Shown here one piece after another: positions 47,910 through 60,663 of a stretch of 64,000 bases of DNA; position 1 is the stretch's first letter; every line of letters begins with the position of its first letter. Under the pieces are notes generated by a model, which was not told the origin of the DNA, did not search any database, and saw nothing but the letters and a program-made list of their open reading frames with translations. The DNA is from Allantophomopsis cytisporea (Eukaryota > Ascomycota > Leotiomycetes > Phacidiales > Phacidiaceae), in contig CP103025.1 in assembly GCA_024752435.1 (NCBI GenBank), positions 2,604,001-2,668,000 of the forward strand. The letters are read 5' to 3'. The translations under genes were made by a program, and so were the position numbers.

Positions 47910-49818
47910 ATTTATCGATATGGGCCTCGTATATTAGTAATGATAGCTGAGTCCCGAACAAATTATATTGCGTACAATTAAAGGCTTGAGCACCCAATGA
48001 TAAATAGCTCAACGGCAAAGAAAGCCTGATGATACTCAGATCAAAGACAGGAGAATACAGAGTGAAGGATGTTTCGGGAAAGAACCATTTACATCTGGGA
48101 GAGTGTCAGAAATATACTTACCTGGTCCCTAGCTCGGGCGATGATGGCGGGGTAACATTGAGTTCTGTTAGTATCGGGCGGCATGGTGAGCCCTTACGCA
48201 GACATGGAACATCCGATACTCATGCCAACCAAGATTGAGGGGGGTTTTCGGGTGTTTGCATTGCTTGAGGCTTTGCAAGGGCGTCATCCCATGAGCGGAG
48301 TGATGGGATGGGCCATGAACCACGAGTAGTTCATGTGCAGAGCTTGCGTATCTCTTCAACAATCTTCCGGATGAACTGAATCCATCCCATACCCAATCTG
48401 GGAGTCAAAAGGATGTTTTTGTAATATTTTCAACTGATACTTGGTACTAGCCTCAATCATGACCGAGAATAGTGATGATAAGATCACGGAACAGCGCAAG
48501 AGCTTGGATGAAGGCTGTCTTCTGATGCAGGTACGTTGGTATATGGATGTGTGCTATTCATGATGTATGTGTTGTATGCACATACAGGCTATAATGATAA
48601 GATGAGTGGAGCAAAAGGTAATGCTTGAGGGTAGGCCGTGGTATCTATTCTGAAGAAGTTCGTAGCGAAGTGTAGAAAGAAAATACCTACGGTGAATATG
48701 GATATATTTCCGAAGAACCAAGCTCCATGCTCCTTGCAAGATTGAGGTTGTATTCCGAATATGATAAGTTCGTATTTTCATGCTGATGTTCGCTGTCAAC
48801 AGGCGCCGTGGAACCGGGGATAAAGATCCGACGGTTAGTTACGAACGTGAATTGGGCCCAATAGGAGACGTGCAGGCTTATTGCGCGACAACATCATCCA
48901 ATATCTTCATCAGGAACATACAAACACAATTCCTGCCGAGGCGGTCAGAATGTAGTGTATCATACCAGACATGCAGGTTGCTCACACAAGCTGTAACAAT
49001 GCTCGATTTTCACCAATCCTGTTCCGGGTCTACAGGTTCCGGCTGGGGTCCGTAGAGTTATCACTCGGTCATCGCCTTCATAGGTCAACTGATGGATATG
49101 GATATAATCCGAGTACTGATAGACGAAAATGATGACCTGAAGTCTGAGTCTGAGCTTCGTCTCTGCGAAATACCGATGAGGCGTCGACTAAGTGTCACAC
49201 TTTCGACGGATGTGGGTATCAATAGGATCAGCCGCAGAAGGTAGCGAATTCTCGCCTTATCGATATTTCTTTCAATCATTCTTGTTTTCCATAACTTCAC
49301 ATTATATACAGTTTGCTTTCTGAATGAGCTTAATGTCTTTAGTGGAACCAATCAGAATATGTTCCTTAAGGCTGAAGTGCTTCCATTGGTAAATTCTAAT
49401 TTCTTATCGAGTCATCCTCAAGTTGTATGGTTCATTGTTAGTCGTTGTGTCCCTCATCTATGTACTAATGAGCACCGAGGTCAACATATTTATATTCCCA
49501 CATGTTTTCAGATCATCAGAATGTCGGAATGTCAGAATGGCTTGAACCACAAATCATCTTTGTTATGATCCGAAGTCTTACGGGATGTCGCAGCTGTTCT
49601 GGGCAGAACCAGCGCAAGCATCGTCGTCCATCTCAAGAGCAGGAAAGCAGCCTCAGCACCACCTTCCCTCTCGATACCGCAAGACGTTTGCCTCACTTAC
49701 CCACTCATGATACGTCAAAGCAGTGTACATCTCACATTCTATTGATCACCCGAAAAGGCACAGGTAAACTTCACCAACAAATTGCTCTCAGTATATCACA
49801 AACACCCAGCACAACAAC
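47910..49818. other. intergenic region, divergent promoters of monooxygenase and rhodopsin-like gene
   Basis: 1.9 kb between divergent start codons. Open frames are all under 130 codons, overlap one another and lack motifs. No tandem repeat of note. It must contain both promoters. Confidence 0.6.
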
Positions 49819-51213
49819 ATGGCTCTCAAAATGGTCGCCATTGCTCTTTCATCCTTTCCCTCCCGAATGGACGCCGTAAAAATGTCAAACTTCACTACCG
49901 AAGCCTTCACTCTGCTCGGAATCGGCCTTTGTATCATCGCCCTTCGATGCTACGCCCGCCTTGCCACCGTAGGTCTGCGAGGTCTCAAAGCCGATGACTA
50001 CATCATGGTAGCGGCAGCTGTTCGTGGCAAATTCATCTCCTACTTTTGTTCTGCGGCTGACATGAGCAGATGATTTACTCTCTTGAGACAGTCACTGCCT
50101 ATGAGGTGGGCACCAGATGGCACGGTCTCGCTAACTCTGGTATGACGGACGACGAACGCGAGATTCTTGATCCTGAGGGAGAGGAGTATTCTATGCGGGT
50201 TGGGGGTAGTAAGACTCAGCTTATTGGTTGGTCGTTGTATACGCTGCTGTTGTGGACTTTGAAGTTGAGCATGAATATCTTCTATGAGAGATTGACGTAT
50301 GTATTCTTTGGCATCAGTTCATGCGGATGACTTACTGTTGAGCAGGTATGGAGTTGAGAATAGTCGTAGGCGTATTAGGATCTCCTTGGTTCTTGTTGGA
50401 GTCACATATATTGCGTATATTTCCATTGTTCGACGTATTGTGCTTTACTGATACATCACAGAACAATACTCTCCATCCTCTTGGGCTGCAGACCAATTTC
50501 TAAAAACTGGCAAATTTACCCCAATCCAGGAAGTACGTCTACCCACCTCCAACGGTGTCTCATCACTGACCGTCTCAGATGCATGTCAACCCGCCATATC
50601 CAAAATCGACATCTACGTCACCGTAGTCCTCAACGTCCTAACAGACATCTTCCTAATGTCAATCCCAACGCCCATGCTCTGGAAAGCCAGCCTTCCCACC
50701 CGGCAGAAATCCTTCCTGCTGGTGATGTTCTCAGGCGGCATCTTCGTAATGATGGCAGGAATCCTACGCTGCGCACTGATCCTCGCCGATCCCATCAAGG
50801 GCGCTCAAGCCGCTGGTTCATGGGCCGTAAGAGAGACCTTTGTGGCGGTCGTCATTGGCAATTTGCCCATGATCTATCCTCTTCTGAGAAAGGGTCTGGC
50901 CGGTGTCTTTCCCAGCTTTGGCTCCCAGAGGGAATTCACTGTCTATGAGCGGCAGACGGAGAGTTATCGCTTGAGGCATAGAAGGAGTTTGCATCCGGGT
51001 GGATTTCCGGGTGTAAGGACCTCGGTGGTTATGACTCAGAGTGAGGAGAGGATCTTGGAGACTGCGAAGGATGGCGATGGGATTGCTGTTACTACTTGGA
51101 CGGATGTTGAGACTTGCTCTCGACATGAAGGTCTGGATGATGTGAAGGGGGATGAAGTTGCCGATGGGGACGGAACTTATTCTGTCTGTGTACAAAGGGG
51201 TGATGGTCATTGA
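49819..51213 (+). CDS. rhodopsin-like integral membrane protein (PTH11-type)
   Basis: A seven-helix membrane protein of the fungal rhodopsin-domain/PTH11-like group, 400 residues, five exons in phase: 49819-50019, 50070-50296, 50346-50414, 50462-50532 and 50579-51213. Typical family stretches appear after splicing: LKADDYIMVAAA, YEVGTRWHGLA, SILLGCRPISKNW, then NACQPAISKIDIYVT and LTDIFLMSIPTPMLW. The C-terminal cytosolic tail of about 110 residues is hydrophilic. It lacks the extracellular CFEM domain found in some PTH11 receptors. The start is the first ATG; ATGs 12 and 18 codons later (49873... region) are also plausible. The intron 1 donor GTTCGT is weak, but the phase and homology need it. 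Role by family: sensing or membrane signalling, unproven here. Confidence 0.88.
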
Positions 51214-51503
51214 GGATTACACGCATACTATTTATGTACAAATGGGTGGTAGGGCATTGAGAGATCAGTGGAACAGTATGTTTGCTCAGATGTTTTGGTT
51301 GTATCTAATGGAGGCTGATGGGATGTCAAATGTGGATACCATCAGTGGAGCGATAAGAATGATACAATAATAATGATAGTTAATAATAAATCCAAGTATT
51401 ACATGGAATAGAATACAATAATCTGGGTATGATAACGCCGATAACCGTCTACGAGGACACCAAAAGCTTTCCCAAATAACAAAGGAAACATTACAGAATA
51501 TCA

Positions 51504-52208
51504 TCATCTCCAAGTTCCAGCAACTCTTCCTCTTCTCTGCACCTGTGATCTACGTTTGATTCCCACTTCCCCAGCGCCCATCAAGGTCTTCCACCTCCTT
51601 CCTACGCTGCCTCTGTCCTTGCCTAGACTTCTCGCGCAGTCTTGCCACTCACTCTTACTCAGCTTCAATTTCTCCAGCACAAGCTCCACAAGTATTCTAT
51701 CCTCATCACCAGTCCATTCATCCTCCTCCTCGCGTTCCTCCTCGCGCGTAGGTTGAAGTGGCGAAGGACCAGTCTGCTCACGATGCAAATCGTGGAAATC
51801 AGCACGCTCCAAGCCAAGAGGAAGGATCTCGGGCGCGACGTGAACACGCTTGGGCGTGCTTGGCAAATCCATATCGTCATCGTCGTCCTCTACGCGTCGT
51901 CGCTTGTTGCTGCGCTCCGGTACACGCTTCGTGATGCGCATTCTAGGCAGTGGCTCTGGCTCGAGATTTCGAGTACGCAACCGCAGCTTGAGGTTCTGTG
52001 GAGGCGAGGCATGTGAGATGGGCGGTGTTGGGAGTTGACGTGGTTGTTGAGACGGGATGAGGAGTGATTGGAGGTTGCGACAGGTCGTGTAGAGGCTGTC
52101 CAGGGCGGAGGGCGATTGTGGTGGGCTTGCGAGAGAGGCTTGGAGGCGGGTGTGGGTTGTAGATGTCGTCTCGCATTGCAGGGCGGATGGGAGAAGCATT
52201 TTGTACAT
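51504..52208 (-). CDS. small Myb/SANT-like protein
   Basis: A single-exon gene of 234 residues. The N-terminal half is Pro/Ser/Gln-rich and disordered, with a basic patch KRVPERSNKRRRVE followed by five Asp, which looks like a nuclear localisation signal. The C-terminal half has an acidic linker (REEEREEEDE) then a Myb/SANT-like helix-turn-helix: W-TGDEDRILVELVLEKL, about 18 residues later W-QDCARSLGKDRGSVGRRW-KTLM, three regularly spaced Trp. It is therefore probably a nuclear DNA-binding protein. It converges with the rhodopsin-like gene (290 bp between stop codons). Target genes unknown. Confidence 0.8.
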   Translation of the reverse strand: MYKMLLPSALQCETTSTTHTRLQASLASPPQSPSALDSLYTTCRNLQSLLIPSQQPRQLPTPPISHASPPQNLKLRLRTRNLEPEPLPRMRITKRVPERSNKRRRVEDDDDDMDLPSTPKRVHVAPEILPLGLERADFHDLHREQTGPSPLQPTREEEREEEDEWTGDEDRILVELVLEKLKLSKSEWQDCARSLGKDRGSVGRRWKTLMGAGEVGIKRRSQVQRRGRVAGTWR

Positions 52209-55200
52209 CTATTTGGTGTTGTTCGGTGTCGGGTGGTGGTTATTGGATGTGCTTTGTTGATGTAATGGAGGTGGTTGGAAAAGTGGTCGTGATGCGATGC
52301 GATGCGCACGCTGTGAATGAGTGCGCCGGGTCGAGTGGAAAAGGCAACTCGATGTCTTGATGCGCAGCAATGTTTGCAATGAAGTCGCGAGGGTTCAATG
52401 AATAATTGAAGAGTTGTTGGAATGATTTGGAGGCAATTGTACCAGACAGATGTTGGTGAGAGTGTTGTTGTTTGTGTGATGATTGTGATGATGGCTGGGA
52501 GAAAGAGGGCTTGCGATTGCGATTGTTGCGAGGTGGGAGGGATGGCTGGGTACCCTTAAGGCTTTCGGATGGTTAGGCGGAGGGTGTGGGAGAGCATAGA
52601 CTAGACATGTGATTGGTCGGGAGGGGAGTAGTTTTGGCTGCACCAGGTGGATTTCTTTGACACTCCCACGGATTCTGGGTCCGTCTTTCACCCTCAATGC
52701 TTTGACTTTGACGCTGCCGGGTTGGTGATGTGATTAGTTGTTTAGTTTGTCGGGCAATGGATTGTGATTTGAGCTTGAAGCCTCTTAGTTGGCCTCTGAA
52801 CCTAGCAGTTAGGCCATGGCATTAGTCGGTGAATCAGTGAAGAAGCAGTAGAAGAGTCAGATAAGTCGGACTAGCATAGAAGGGAGAGAGAGTGTGCGGA
52901 TGAAAAAGAAGACTAAGTGGGTTCGATGGAATTACTATCGTGAAATAATGGAGTCTATCTTCTTTGTGGAGACGACCAGTTATTCATCGATGGGGATGTA
53001 TCTCTGCATCTATCTATCGTCTAGATTTGTTTGGTGTATATGTTCTTCCTTCATTCTTTCAGCCGATAACGACAATGACAACGACGTCGACATCGACAAC
53101 CTCCTCTTCTGCGCTCCCAGTCCCAGCATCTCCCTTCCTACGTCAGGAAGCATCATTTCCCTCGGAGCGTAATCTCTGGTGGCTGAAGGGCACGATTCCT
53201 ACTAGCCATTTCATCCCATCCCATCCCATCCCATCCCATCAGGGGCCATAATGATACAGGTACGTACCTTACCTCTGCATCCTTCACTGCACGAAATTCC
53301 CCGATCAAAGCATATTGACTCGATCCTTTACTATACAAATGGTAGACTTGACTTCTGACGAGTTCTTCCTCACTCTCTCTCCCTCTTCCCGCCTCGACAG
53401 TATCAAACCCCCCAGTCATGTTCATCATCATCTAATCACCATCTCATCATCATCGCATCATCTTATCCCGGCCCAGCCAGAGAGTGACGTCCAATCTTCT
53501 CTTCTCTTCTCTTCTAATTGCCCCTCGCACTTCTTCCTTACCTACTGTATTGCTTCATCCTCACACCCACCGTAACAGAACCACGACTCCAATGCCAGAA
53601 GCAGAGAGTATTTTGCGTCCAAGAGAGGAGATCAGTGGCCATATTCTCCCTTGGCTGGAGCAAGGAATGTGAAGTAATCCGCATCTGACAGCTCTATCCC
53701 AAATCCATCCATCGATCCCCAACTCAATTACCACGACCTCAACGATACCCGCCACGCAGGCATACACCTCATGCAAGAAAAGACCGGCACCGCTATTGCC
53801 GGAAAGCCCGATGCCCAGAGACGCGCACGTCGACACGTTCATCCAACTCCTTACGCGCAGTGGAGTCGAGCATCGTCCATGATAGGTGAGAGGTAAAAGG
53901 TTCGGCATAGCTCGCACGCGACACGGATGACGCCAGTTGACGCGCCCACGCGCGAAACTGACGCGAGCGGCGAGAATTTTCGTGTAAAGTGATCAGCCGG
54001 ACGCGTAAAGTGGTTTGATGAGTCAGCTTCTCAGGGGGTTCATGGCATGGCACTTTTTTTGGGTGCTGCACAAAAGGTCGAGATGACATCCTTGCTCGTC
54101 TGCGCACATCGAGATGCACCGAGTTTGTGCTGTGCATGGTTGTGTATGTCTCAGAAGTTGGACGGTGCCATCATCCTCTTATCTGTGAGGATACTACTCG
54201 GTGCTTCTTCCTGCTGGCTGTCTTTGGATACAGATTCGCAAGACCAACCTGATGCGCCACCTCCGGACTCACTTTGGTACCTTGCATCTCTGGAGATGTG
54301 CAGACTGTACAGGCTGTCATTGCTATTCTGGCTTCGCCGAGTACATACACCACTTGAGGCTGCTTCGCATCAATGCCACTTCGTGATATTTGATTGCATA
54401 AAGCATTTTGACTGGGTCATGAAGATGGTTTTGAAGAAGGATCTCAACATTAACTATGACTGAAGCATTGCTGTTCTGCATGTGTATGGTAATCTACCAT
54501 TTCTGTTCTGCCATTTCGCAATCTAGTCCGTATCACGTGAAGAAGGCGTTCATCATACCTAGGACAACAACAGTAATAGATGTAGAACTAGAGTGCACAA
54601 CGTACCCGTGGATGAAGACGATTCATTCGATATCTGAACATCATGTACTAGACGTACTTAGAGTCTCCTTTTGTTTTGATACCAGATCACTCTCGAATGC
54701 TCATCTTCATTCACAAATGCAGTTCTCACGTATGGTGACATCCACGTTCCTCAGCTCCAGGCTGCACGATTCCTCCAAGAGAACTTCAACACCAAATCCA
54801 TACTGTGTTGAAGCCAGCACAGACAGCCTTCTGCTGATGCATCTGCTACGGAGAGCTGTGCGCTCTCTGTTGTTTCTTCAGGTGGATGGGGCAAATCTGA
54901 CATGTTCGTCACCCAATCAAATTCGTTATGACTGCCTCTTCTGTCATGTGTACATCTCCAGATGGATTCTGTATTACGCTCATACGATTGTGGTGGCTGA
55001 TAGTAGTTGTACTGTAGTAGAGGTGTATTTCACCACAAGTACACCCATGAGAGAAGTGCAGACGTGCATCTCATGGTTCTTGAGGAATCGAGGTATTTCA
55101 GTCTGACTCAAATCTTTACGGGCTCTGAGTATACAAGTGAAGATCTTAGTTCGCAGGGATTTCGGCCATGAAGTAGTCTTTCATGCAATATAGCATAGAT

Positions 55201-55663
55201 AAGAAGAGAATATACAGAATGAATCGTGGTATGCTCATTGTCACTGAAGTGAGAATCCACAAGTTGATAAAAGATATATGACACCTTTTTCTTTTCCGTT
55301 TCTTCTTATAACACAATTATCTGTGGGCGTAACCGTAGACGGACATTTGGATGTCGTCTTTGAACTGTGCATCTGCGATCTGTGCTTAGTATTACGTACA
55401 GTGTGAGTGAATCATTATTTGAGTTGGAAGATATGATGAGAACATTATTTAACGAGTCAATTCTCATCATTTGCATACCATCACAATTCTGTTTCTTCTT
55501 CCTTTCCCCCCTCCGTAAAGCCTAATCATCATTGCCCTGCTTATAAAACCAATAGAACATGGAATTGCAAGAGAAAGCATGGATTAATTGAAATGTACTC
55601 CGTACCGTATTCCAATAGAGTTTCCAAAAGAACCCTTCACTGTCTTGTCAAAATCTCCGAGTC
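52209..55663. other. long intergenic region with low-complexity sequence
   Basis: About 3.45 kb. The right part (53.2-53.6 kb) has CCCAT and TCTTC tracts. The longest open frame is a 216-codon plus-strand frame, 54456-55106; it has no family feature and scattered Cys, and I do not call it. No RNA gene or transposon seen. Confidence 0.55.
53212..53240 (+). repeat. CCCAT pentamer microsatellite
   Basis: Five CCCAT units in tandem, starting after CATTTCAT. Confidence 0.85.
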
Positions 55664-56028
55664 TCACTCCCCAATGACGTACGTACAGCCCTCATCGCCC
55701 ATCCAAACCTCATGCACCCTCCCCGCATCAACATCGACACGATCCCCAACACCGTACGTCCTCTTGGTCGAAGCCTTCTCATGCGGATAGGTGATAGTCA
55801 GGGTGCCCTTTGTAATCAAATGCGTCGTCAACCCGCCATGCTTGTGGGGAGGATAATGGGCGTTCCTGGACATTTTCGAAAGTCAGTGGCGTCGCGTCTC
55901 TCGAGTGCGCACGACAAAACTCCACACCAGGGCAGCACTCACGGGCCATCACTCCAGGTGAAAACGTGCCCAAAGCCCCACGATTTCACCTCCTGTTCAG
56001 AATCCTTCCTGGACTTTGTCGCTGCCAT
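55664..56028 (-). CDS. small cupin-domain protein
   Basis: A two-exon gene of 95 residues: exon 1 56028-55943 and exon 2 55865-55664, joined through a 77-nt intron with GTGAGT donor. The spliced protein reads MAATKSRKDSEQ, then WGFGHVFTWSDGPNAHYPPH. Metal-ligand-like residues HKH at the first cupin motif and GDRVDVDAGRVHEV at the second fit the minimal cupin barrel. A His replaces the usual Glu of motif 1, and Asp the Pro of motif 2. One domain only. Small fungal cupins of this kind have no well-defined reaction; dioxygenase, isomerase or binding roles are possible. No neighbour gives a functional hint. Confidence 0.8.
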
Positions 56029-56133
56029 GCTTGATGTAGATTGGGGAGGAAGATTGAGATTGTCGTTGATAGATTCGGATTCCGATGTAGGCTAGTAAGT
56101 AGGTGATGTGGGATGTAGTACTAGTTTGTATGG

Positions 56134-56155
56134 ATATATATATATATATATATAT
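56134..56155 (+). repeat. TA dinucleotide microsatellite
   Basis: A perfect alternating TA run of about 22 bp, about 105 bp upstream of the cupin start codon. Confidence 0.85.
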
Positions 56156-57194
56156 GTACAAGTAGAGTAGCACGTTTGATGGAACGCATGGTCATGACGT
56201 GAGTAGGTAGGTAGTAAATAAGGTAGAGTGAGAGGAGGAGAGATCGATCCCGTGCTAATTACAGTGGGTGCAGCTCTGCTTACTTGCCCGCACCTGGTTA
56301 CTGTGCAGCACCAACTACTACGTATGTACAGTATCAAGCAACACTGCCCGTTGCGGGAGTGCCCTTATTTGTACTGTTGTTCCAAGACGCGCTACCTCTA
56401 GAATATCTAGAACATCTTAGAACGTCTTACGGGATGCTTATTGCGATATTAAGTGTAGAAAGCGGAGCGGTCCTTGTTTTCATGACCCCGTCGTGCCTAT
56501 TTACTCTCCCCTTTTATTGCTTGGGACCGACCGAGTCACGAGTGACATCCAATGCTACTGCGGCTCCAGTCCACGGTATCCTTGGACAGACACACGAACA
56601 GGCACGAGTGACCCTGGAATGCCTACCTTAAATACCATATTCTAACGCCGGGGATTCCTCAGATGGTCATTATACCAACACGATGGCGTTGAGGATAATG
56701 CGCCCGACGACGAACAATCGAGCATCGCCAGTGCCAATAAGACTTGGGATGTTACTCATCATCATGTCACCAATTGCCTCAACTGAATCCTTCGCATCAC
56801 ACTTCACTGAAGAATCCCGACTCTCATCATATCACCCTGTTCTCATTCTTCTGTGACCTTGCACCGCCCACCAGCCTTACCGATGAGCGACCACGGACTG
56901 CCTTGATTATTTTTAGCCCCCAAGTATGAACAAACTGTCACTACTGTCCACTATCGGTCTATCCTGCCAAGCCGAGCCGTCTCTGCTAACCCAAATTCCC
57001 TGTTGAACTTGTCGACTTTGGCCACCTGTAACCCACTGTTACCCACCCCGTCACCCATGGGGTTCAGCTGTGTGCTTGGCATGTCGATTACATTACTTCA
57101 CCTAACCAAAAGTATGTTCTCGATCAATATTGACATACGGCTGAGGGCAGCCTCGCCTTGAGATCTCACCGGTTTGTGATTCCTCTCTCTCTTC

Positions 57195-57198
<4 letters not shown>

Positions 57199-57230
<32 letters not shown>
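57199..57230 (+). repeat. CT dinucleotide microsatellite
   Basis: Sixteen CT units in a row inside a longer pyrimidine tract, likely in the promoter or leader of the phospholipase gene. Confidence 0.9.
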
Positions 57231-57232
<2 letters not shown>

Positions 57233-57580
57233 ACCCTTCTTCATCCTCCATCAATCAAAGCAAATCTCTCAAAGAATCTCTCAAAGAGCATGAAAAGGAA
57301 AGCAAAACATAAGCAGAAGTCATCTCCAGAAACTACCGCAATCTATCTACATTGCCGTCATCTCGACATTGTGCAGATGAATAAAAGAGCTGAACCCTCG
57401 CATTTAGCGACATAAAACTACAAAGAGGTAAGCTTCGAAATTGTGTACATCAAAGCACCTTGGATAGCTTCAGATGACATCAAAACTGGAGCAAAATTCC
57501 CTTGGTGTGCATCTGGCGTCACTTTAGCTTACTAGCCACTGTTGCAGCTGCTCCTACTCTCCCCCTCATAATCCTTTCGA

Positions 57581-60500
57581 ATGCCTCTCCTAACTCCACA
57601 CGGAAAACACCTCTCCATCCAAAACCTCCTCGCCATTTCCACCATGATGTCGCCCTTCCATCATCACGACCGTACCGTGCCCATCATACAAGCCGGTGGA
57701 GGCCATGCCGCCTCGGACATTCCAGAACACCAATTCTATCTGTCGAATGCTATACAGGATCACCTCAAGACCGTATATCAGCAGCATTGTGGGAAGGAAG
57801 TGACTCTGTCACGCGAGGCTTTGGCGGAGTTTTTAAGGAATACACAAGTCCAGCCAATTGATGTGCCCGCCGAACCAGCAACATATGGCTTCGAAGAGTT
57901 TCTCAAATTTTTGTGGTCTAATCGTGCATTGGATGCCATGAGAGCACCGGCTCCTAAGGACTTATCAAAGCCAATAAGCAATTACTTCATCAGTAGCAGT
58001 CACAATACTTATTTGTCAGGAAACCAACTCTCTTCAAAAAGTTCCACTGATGCTTATAAGAATGTTCGTGCATATCCTTGAGAGCCTTTCATATGATCTT
58101 CAACTAACTTACAAGTAGGTGCTTCTTCGAGGTTGTCGTTGTATCGAAATCGATGTATGGAATGGAGAGGCCCCAGTCACCGAAAGCGTATCATCACAAT
58201 CGCCTCCACACAGAGAAAACACCGGCCAGTCGCTGCTTGAGAAAGTGGCCTCGAAGGTTGAGAATAAGGTCGAGAGGGCAGAGAAGAAGTTGGATTATGC
58301 AGTGGAGTTGATTGAAGAAAAGACTGGGTTTGCGGAGAGGTCTAGTTCTGAACAACGCAAAGATAAGGATCAGGTGGCCATGGTTGAGAGAGAAACCCGT
58401 GAACGAAAGGCTCTGGAGCTCGAGAGGAGTACGTCGCAGCCGATTCTCAATTCAAAGTACGAGCCTAAGCCGAAAGCTACACGGGCAGCTACAGCGAAGT
58501 CCAAGGGAAAGAAAGATCCGGCTATTACTGTTGCACCGAGGTCCACTCCCGCTGTTGAAGATAAGGGAACTAAGGCTATGACCATTGCGCCGGATCCTGC
58601 AGACACGACCAAGCCTGTAGGTAAGGGAACGGACGACCAAGTTGGATCAACATCTACGGTCACGACCACCTCCACGACGAAAGGAGATGATGCCCAGAAG
58701 ACGACACCTGCATCGACATCTATAACGACGGCTAATTCTTCGGCCAAAGGAGAGACAGATCAGGCTACGGCAGCTGTACCGATATCCACACCGACGCCAC
58801 TGGGAAATGGAGATCAAGGCACGAAATCTGCACCAAGTTCTACGTCGGCGGCCACCTCGATATCCAAGGAAAAGGAAGATAAGGCTAGCCTTCCATTAGC
58901 TGAGAACAACAGTCTCCGCAAAATCCCAAGTATCACCAGTACGGATCCACACGAAGATTTTGTACCTCCTGAGTTACAACGAGCTGTAGCGATCAACCCA
59001 AGGACCTCGTCAGACAGCCTGGCTCTTCATTCTCGCCCAAGTTCAAGACATAGTGTAAGCTCGGTTGCCAGCACTAGACCAGAACCTCGAGTCTTGCACG
59101 GATGGACCTTGACGAGCGAAATCAGCTTCCGAGATGTGTGTAGGACAGTCCGTGAAACGGCCTTTCAAACAACAGATCTGCCCATTATTGTAAGTCTAGA
59201 GGTGCATGCAGATCTTGAGCAGCAGGAAATAATGGTCGAAATCATGAAAGAAGAATGGGCGGGATATTTGGTAGATCAACCCTATGACGAATGCGATCCT
59301 GAAAAGACAATACCGCGGCTGGGAGATCTCCGTAACAAGATTCTTGTCAAGGTAAAGAAAGCTGCGCAGAAAGAACCGGCAGAATTGAAGGCTTCATCGA
59401 CGAACAAATCGCTTGCCCCATTATCAACTACTGACACCAAAAACTCCGACCAGTCAGGATCTGAAGATGAAAGAGCTGGCAAGAAGAAGAAGGCCAAGTC
59501 TAAAATCTGCGACTCACTCAGTCAACTTGGGATATACACGCGGAGCACACATTTCGTGAGCTTCGAGGAACCGGAGGCCAAACACCCACCTCACATATTC
59601 TCGGTTGCGGAAGACAGAATCCTCGAATTGCATGAAACCCGACAGAACGACCTCTTCTCCCACAATCGAGATTACTTCATGAGAGCATATCCGGCTGGCC
59701 GACGCTTTGACTCATCGAACCTCGATCCATCTGTGTTCTGGCGAAAAGGTGTGCAGATGGTGGCCCTCAATTGGCAGACCTGGGATGAAGCGATGATGTT
59801 GAGTGAGGGCATGTTTGCCGGCGAGAACGGTTGGGTGCTGAAGCCCCCCGGATATCGCAGTCTCGATAATTCAGCCAACCAGGCTGATGCTATAAACCGC
59901 ATCACCCTTGATCTCAAGATCAAAATATATGCTGCACAACATCTTCCGTTACCGCCCAACGAGGACAAGATCAGCGGTTTCCACCCATACGTGAAATGTG
60001 AGCTGCATGTTGAAAAGGCTGAAGAGCGTCTCGGTTTACCGATCGAAGGCGGTGGAAAGTCCAAGGAGGGTGCACACAAACAACAAAGCCAAACCCGTAA
60101 GGGAGTTGAACCTGACTGGAATGGCGAGCAAATGGTCTTCTATGGAATACCAGATGTGGTAGAGGAGTTGAGCTTCATAAGGTAGGTCACGTTGCACCTG
60201 ATATGCGGTTATCTACATCGTGTTTCACAAACTTCGAAAGTCAGAGCCAGTCCCGAAGTTTCACAGACCCACCAACCGGGTTATATGACATTGTAAATGC
60301 GCTGTTGGAATGCGGTACAACACAAGAGACTCTTAGTGCGTAACGGCCTGTCACACTTGCAGATTTTGTGCAGCATTTTACGCCGCGAGAAGGACTTCTG
60401 CTTCCAATACCCCTTCCAGCGCATACCCCCTACTTTTATTAGACTTCCGCCTACACTCACCGTCTTATGCACCCTTATTGACATATGTTTTTAGGTTCAA

Positions 60501-60663
60501 GATTCAAGACGACGAACTTTACAAGGATCATTTGGCAGCTTGGGCGTGCATCCGATTAGACAGACTGGAGCAAGGATACCGATTCATACGATTATTTGAT
60601 GCAAAGGGTGCGGCAACTGCAGGAATGTTGCTGGTAAAGGTTGAAAAAATAAGTAGGAAGTAG
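57581..60663 (+). CDS. phosphoinositide-specific phospholipase C
   Basis: Cleaves phosphatidylinositol 4,5-bisphosphate to IP3 and diacylglycerol. Three exons in phase: 57581-58063, 58119-60181 and 60495-60663, 904 residues. An EF-hand-like helical region precedes the X domain. X-domain catalytic residues are visible: His141 (SSSHNTYL), Glu171/Asp173 (CIEIDVW), His488 (VLHGWTLTS) and the Glu of IVSLEVH. These correspond to His311, Glu341, Asp343, His356 and Glu390 of rat PLC-delta1. The Y domain includes GVQMVALNWQTWDEAM, and a C2 domain follows, ending LLVKVEKISRK. A Lys/Thr/Ser-rich insertion of about 305 residues splits the X domain. The last intron is 313 nt. The start is the first ATG; ATG at 57644 in a better context would remove 21 residues. 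Confidence 0.92.

Larger units (their letters stand above)
56029..57580. other. intergenic region between cupin and phospholipase genes
   Basis: 1.55 kb between divergent starts, with a TA run and a CT run listed separately. Open frames (56284-56631, 57158-57415) have no family feature. It should hold both promoters. Confidence 0.55.
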
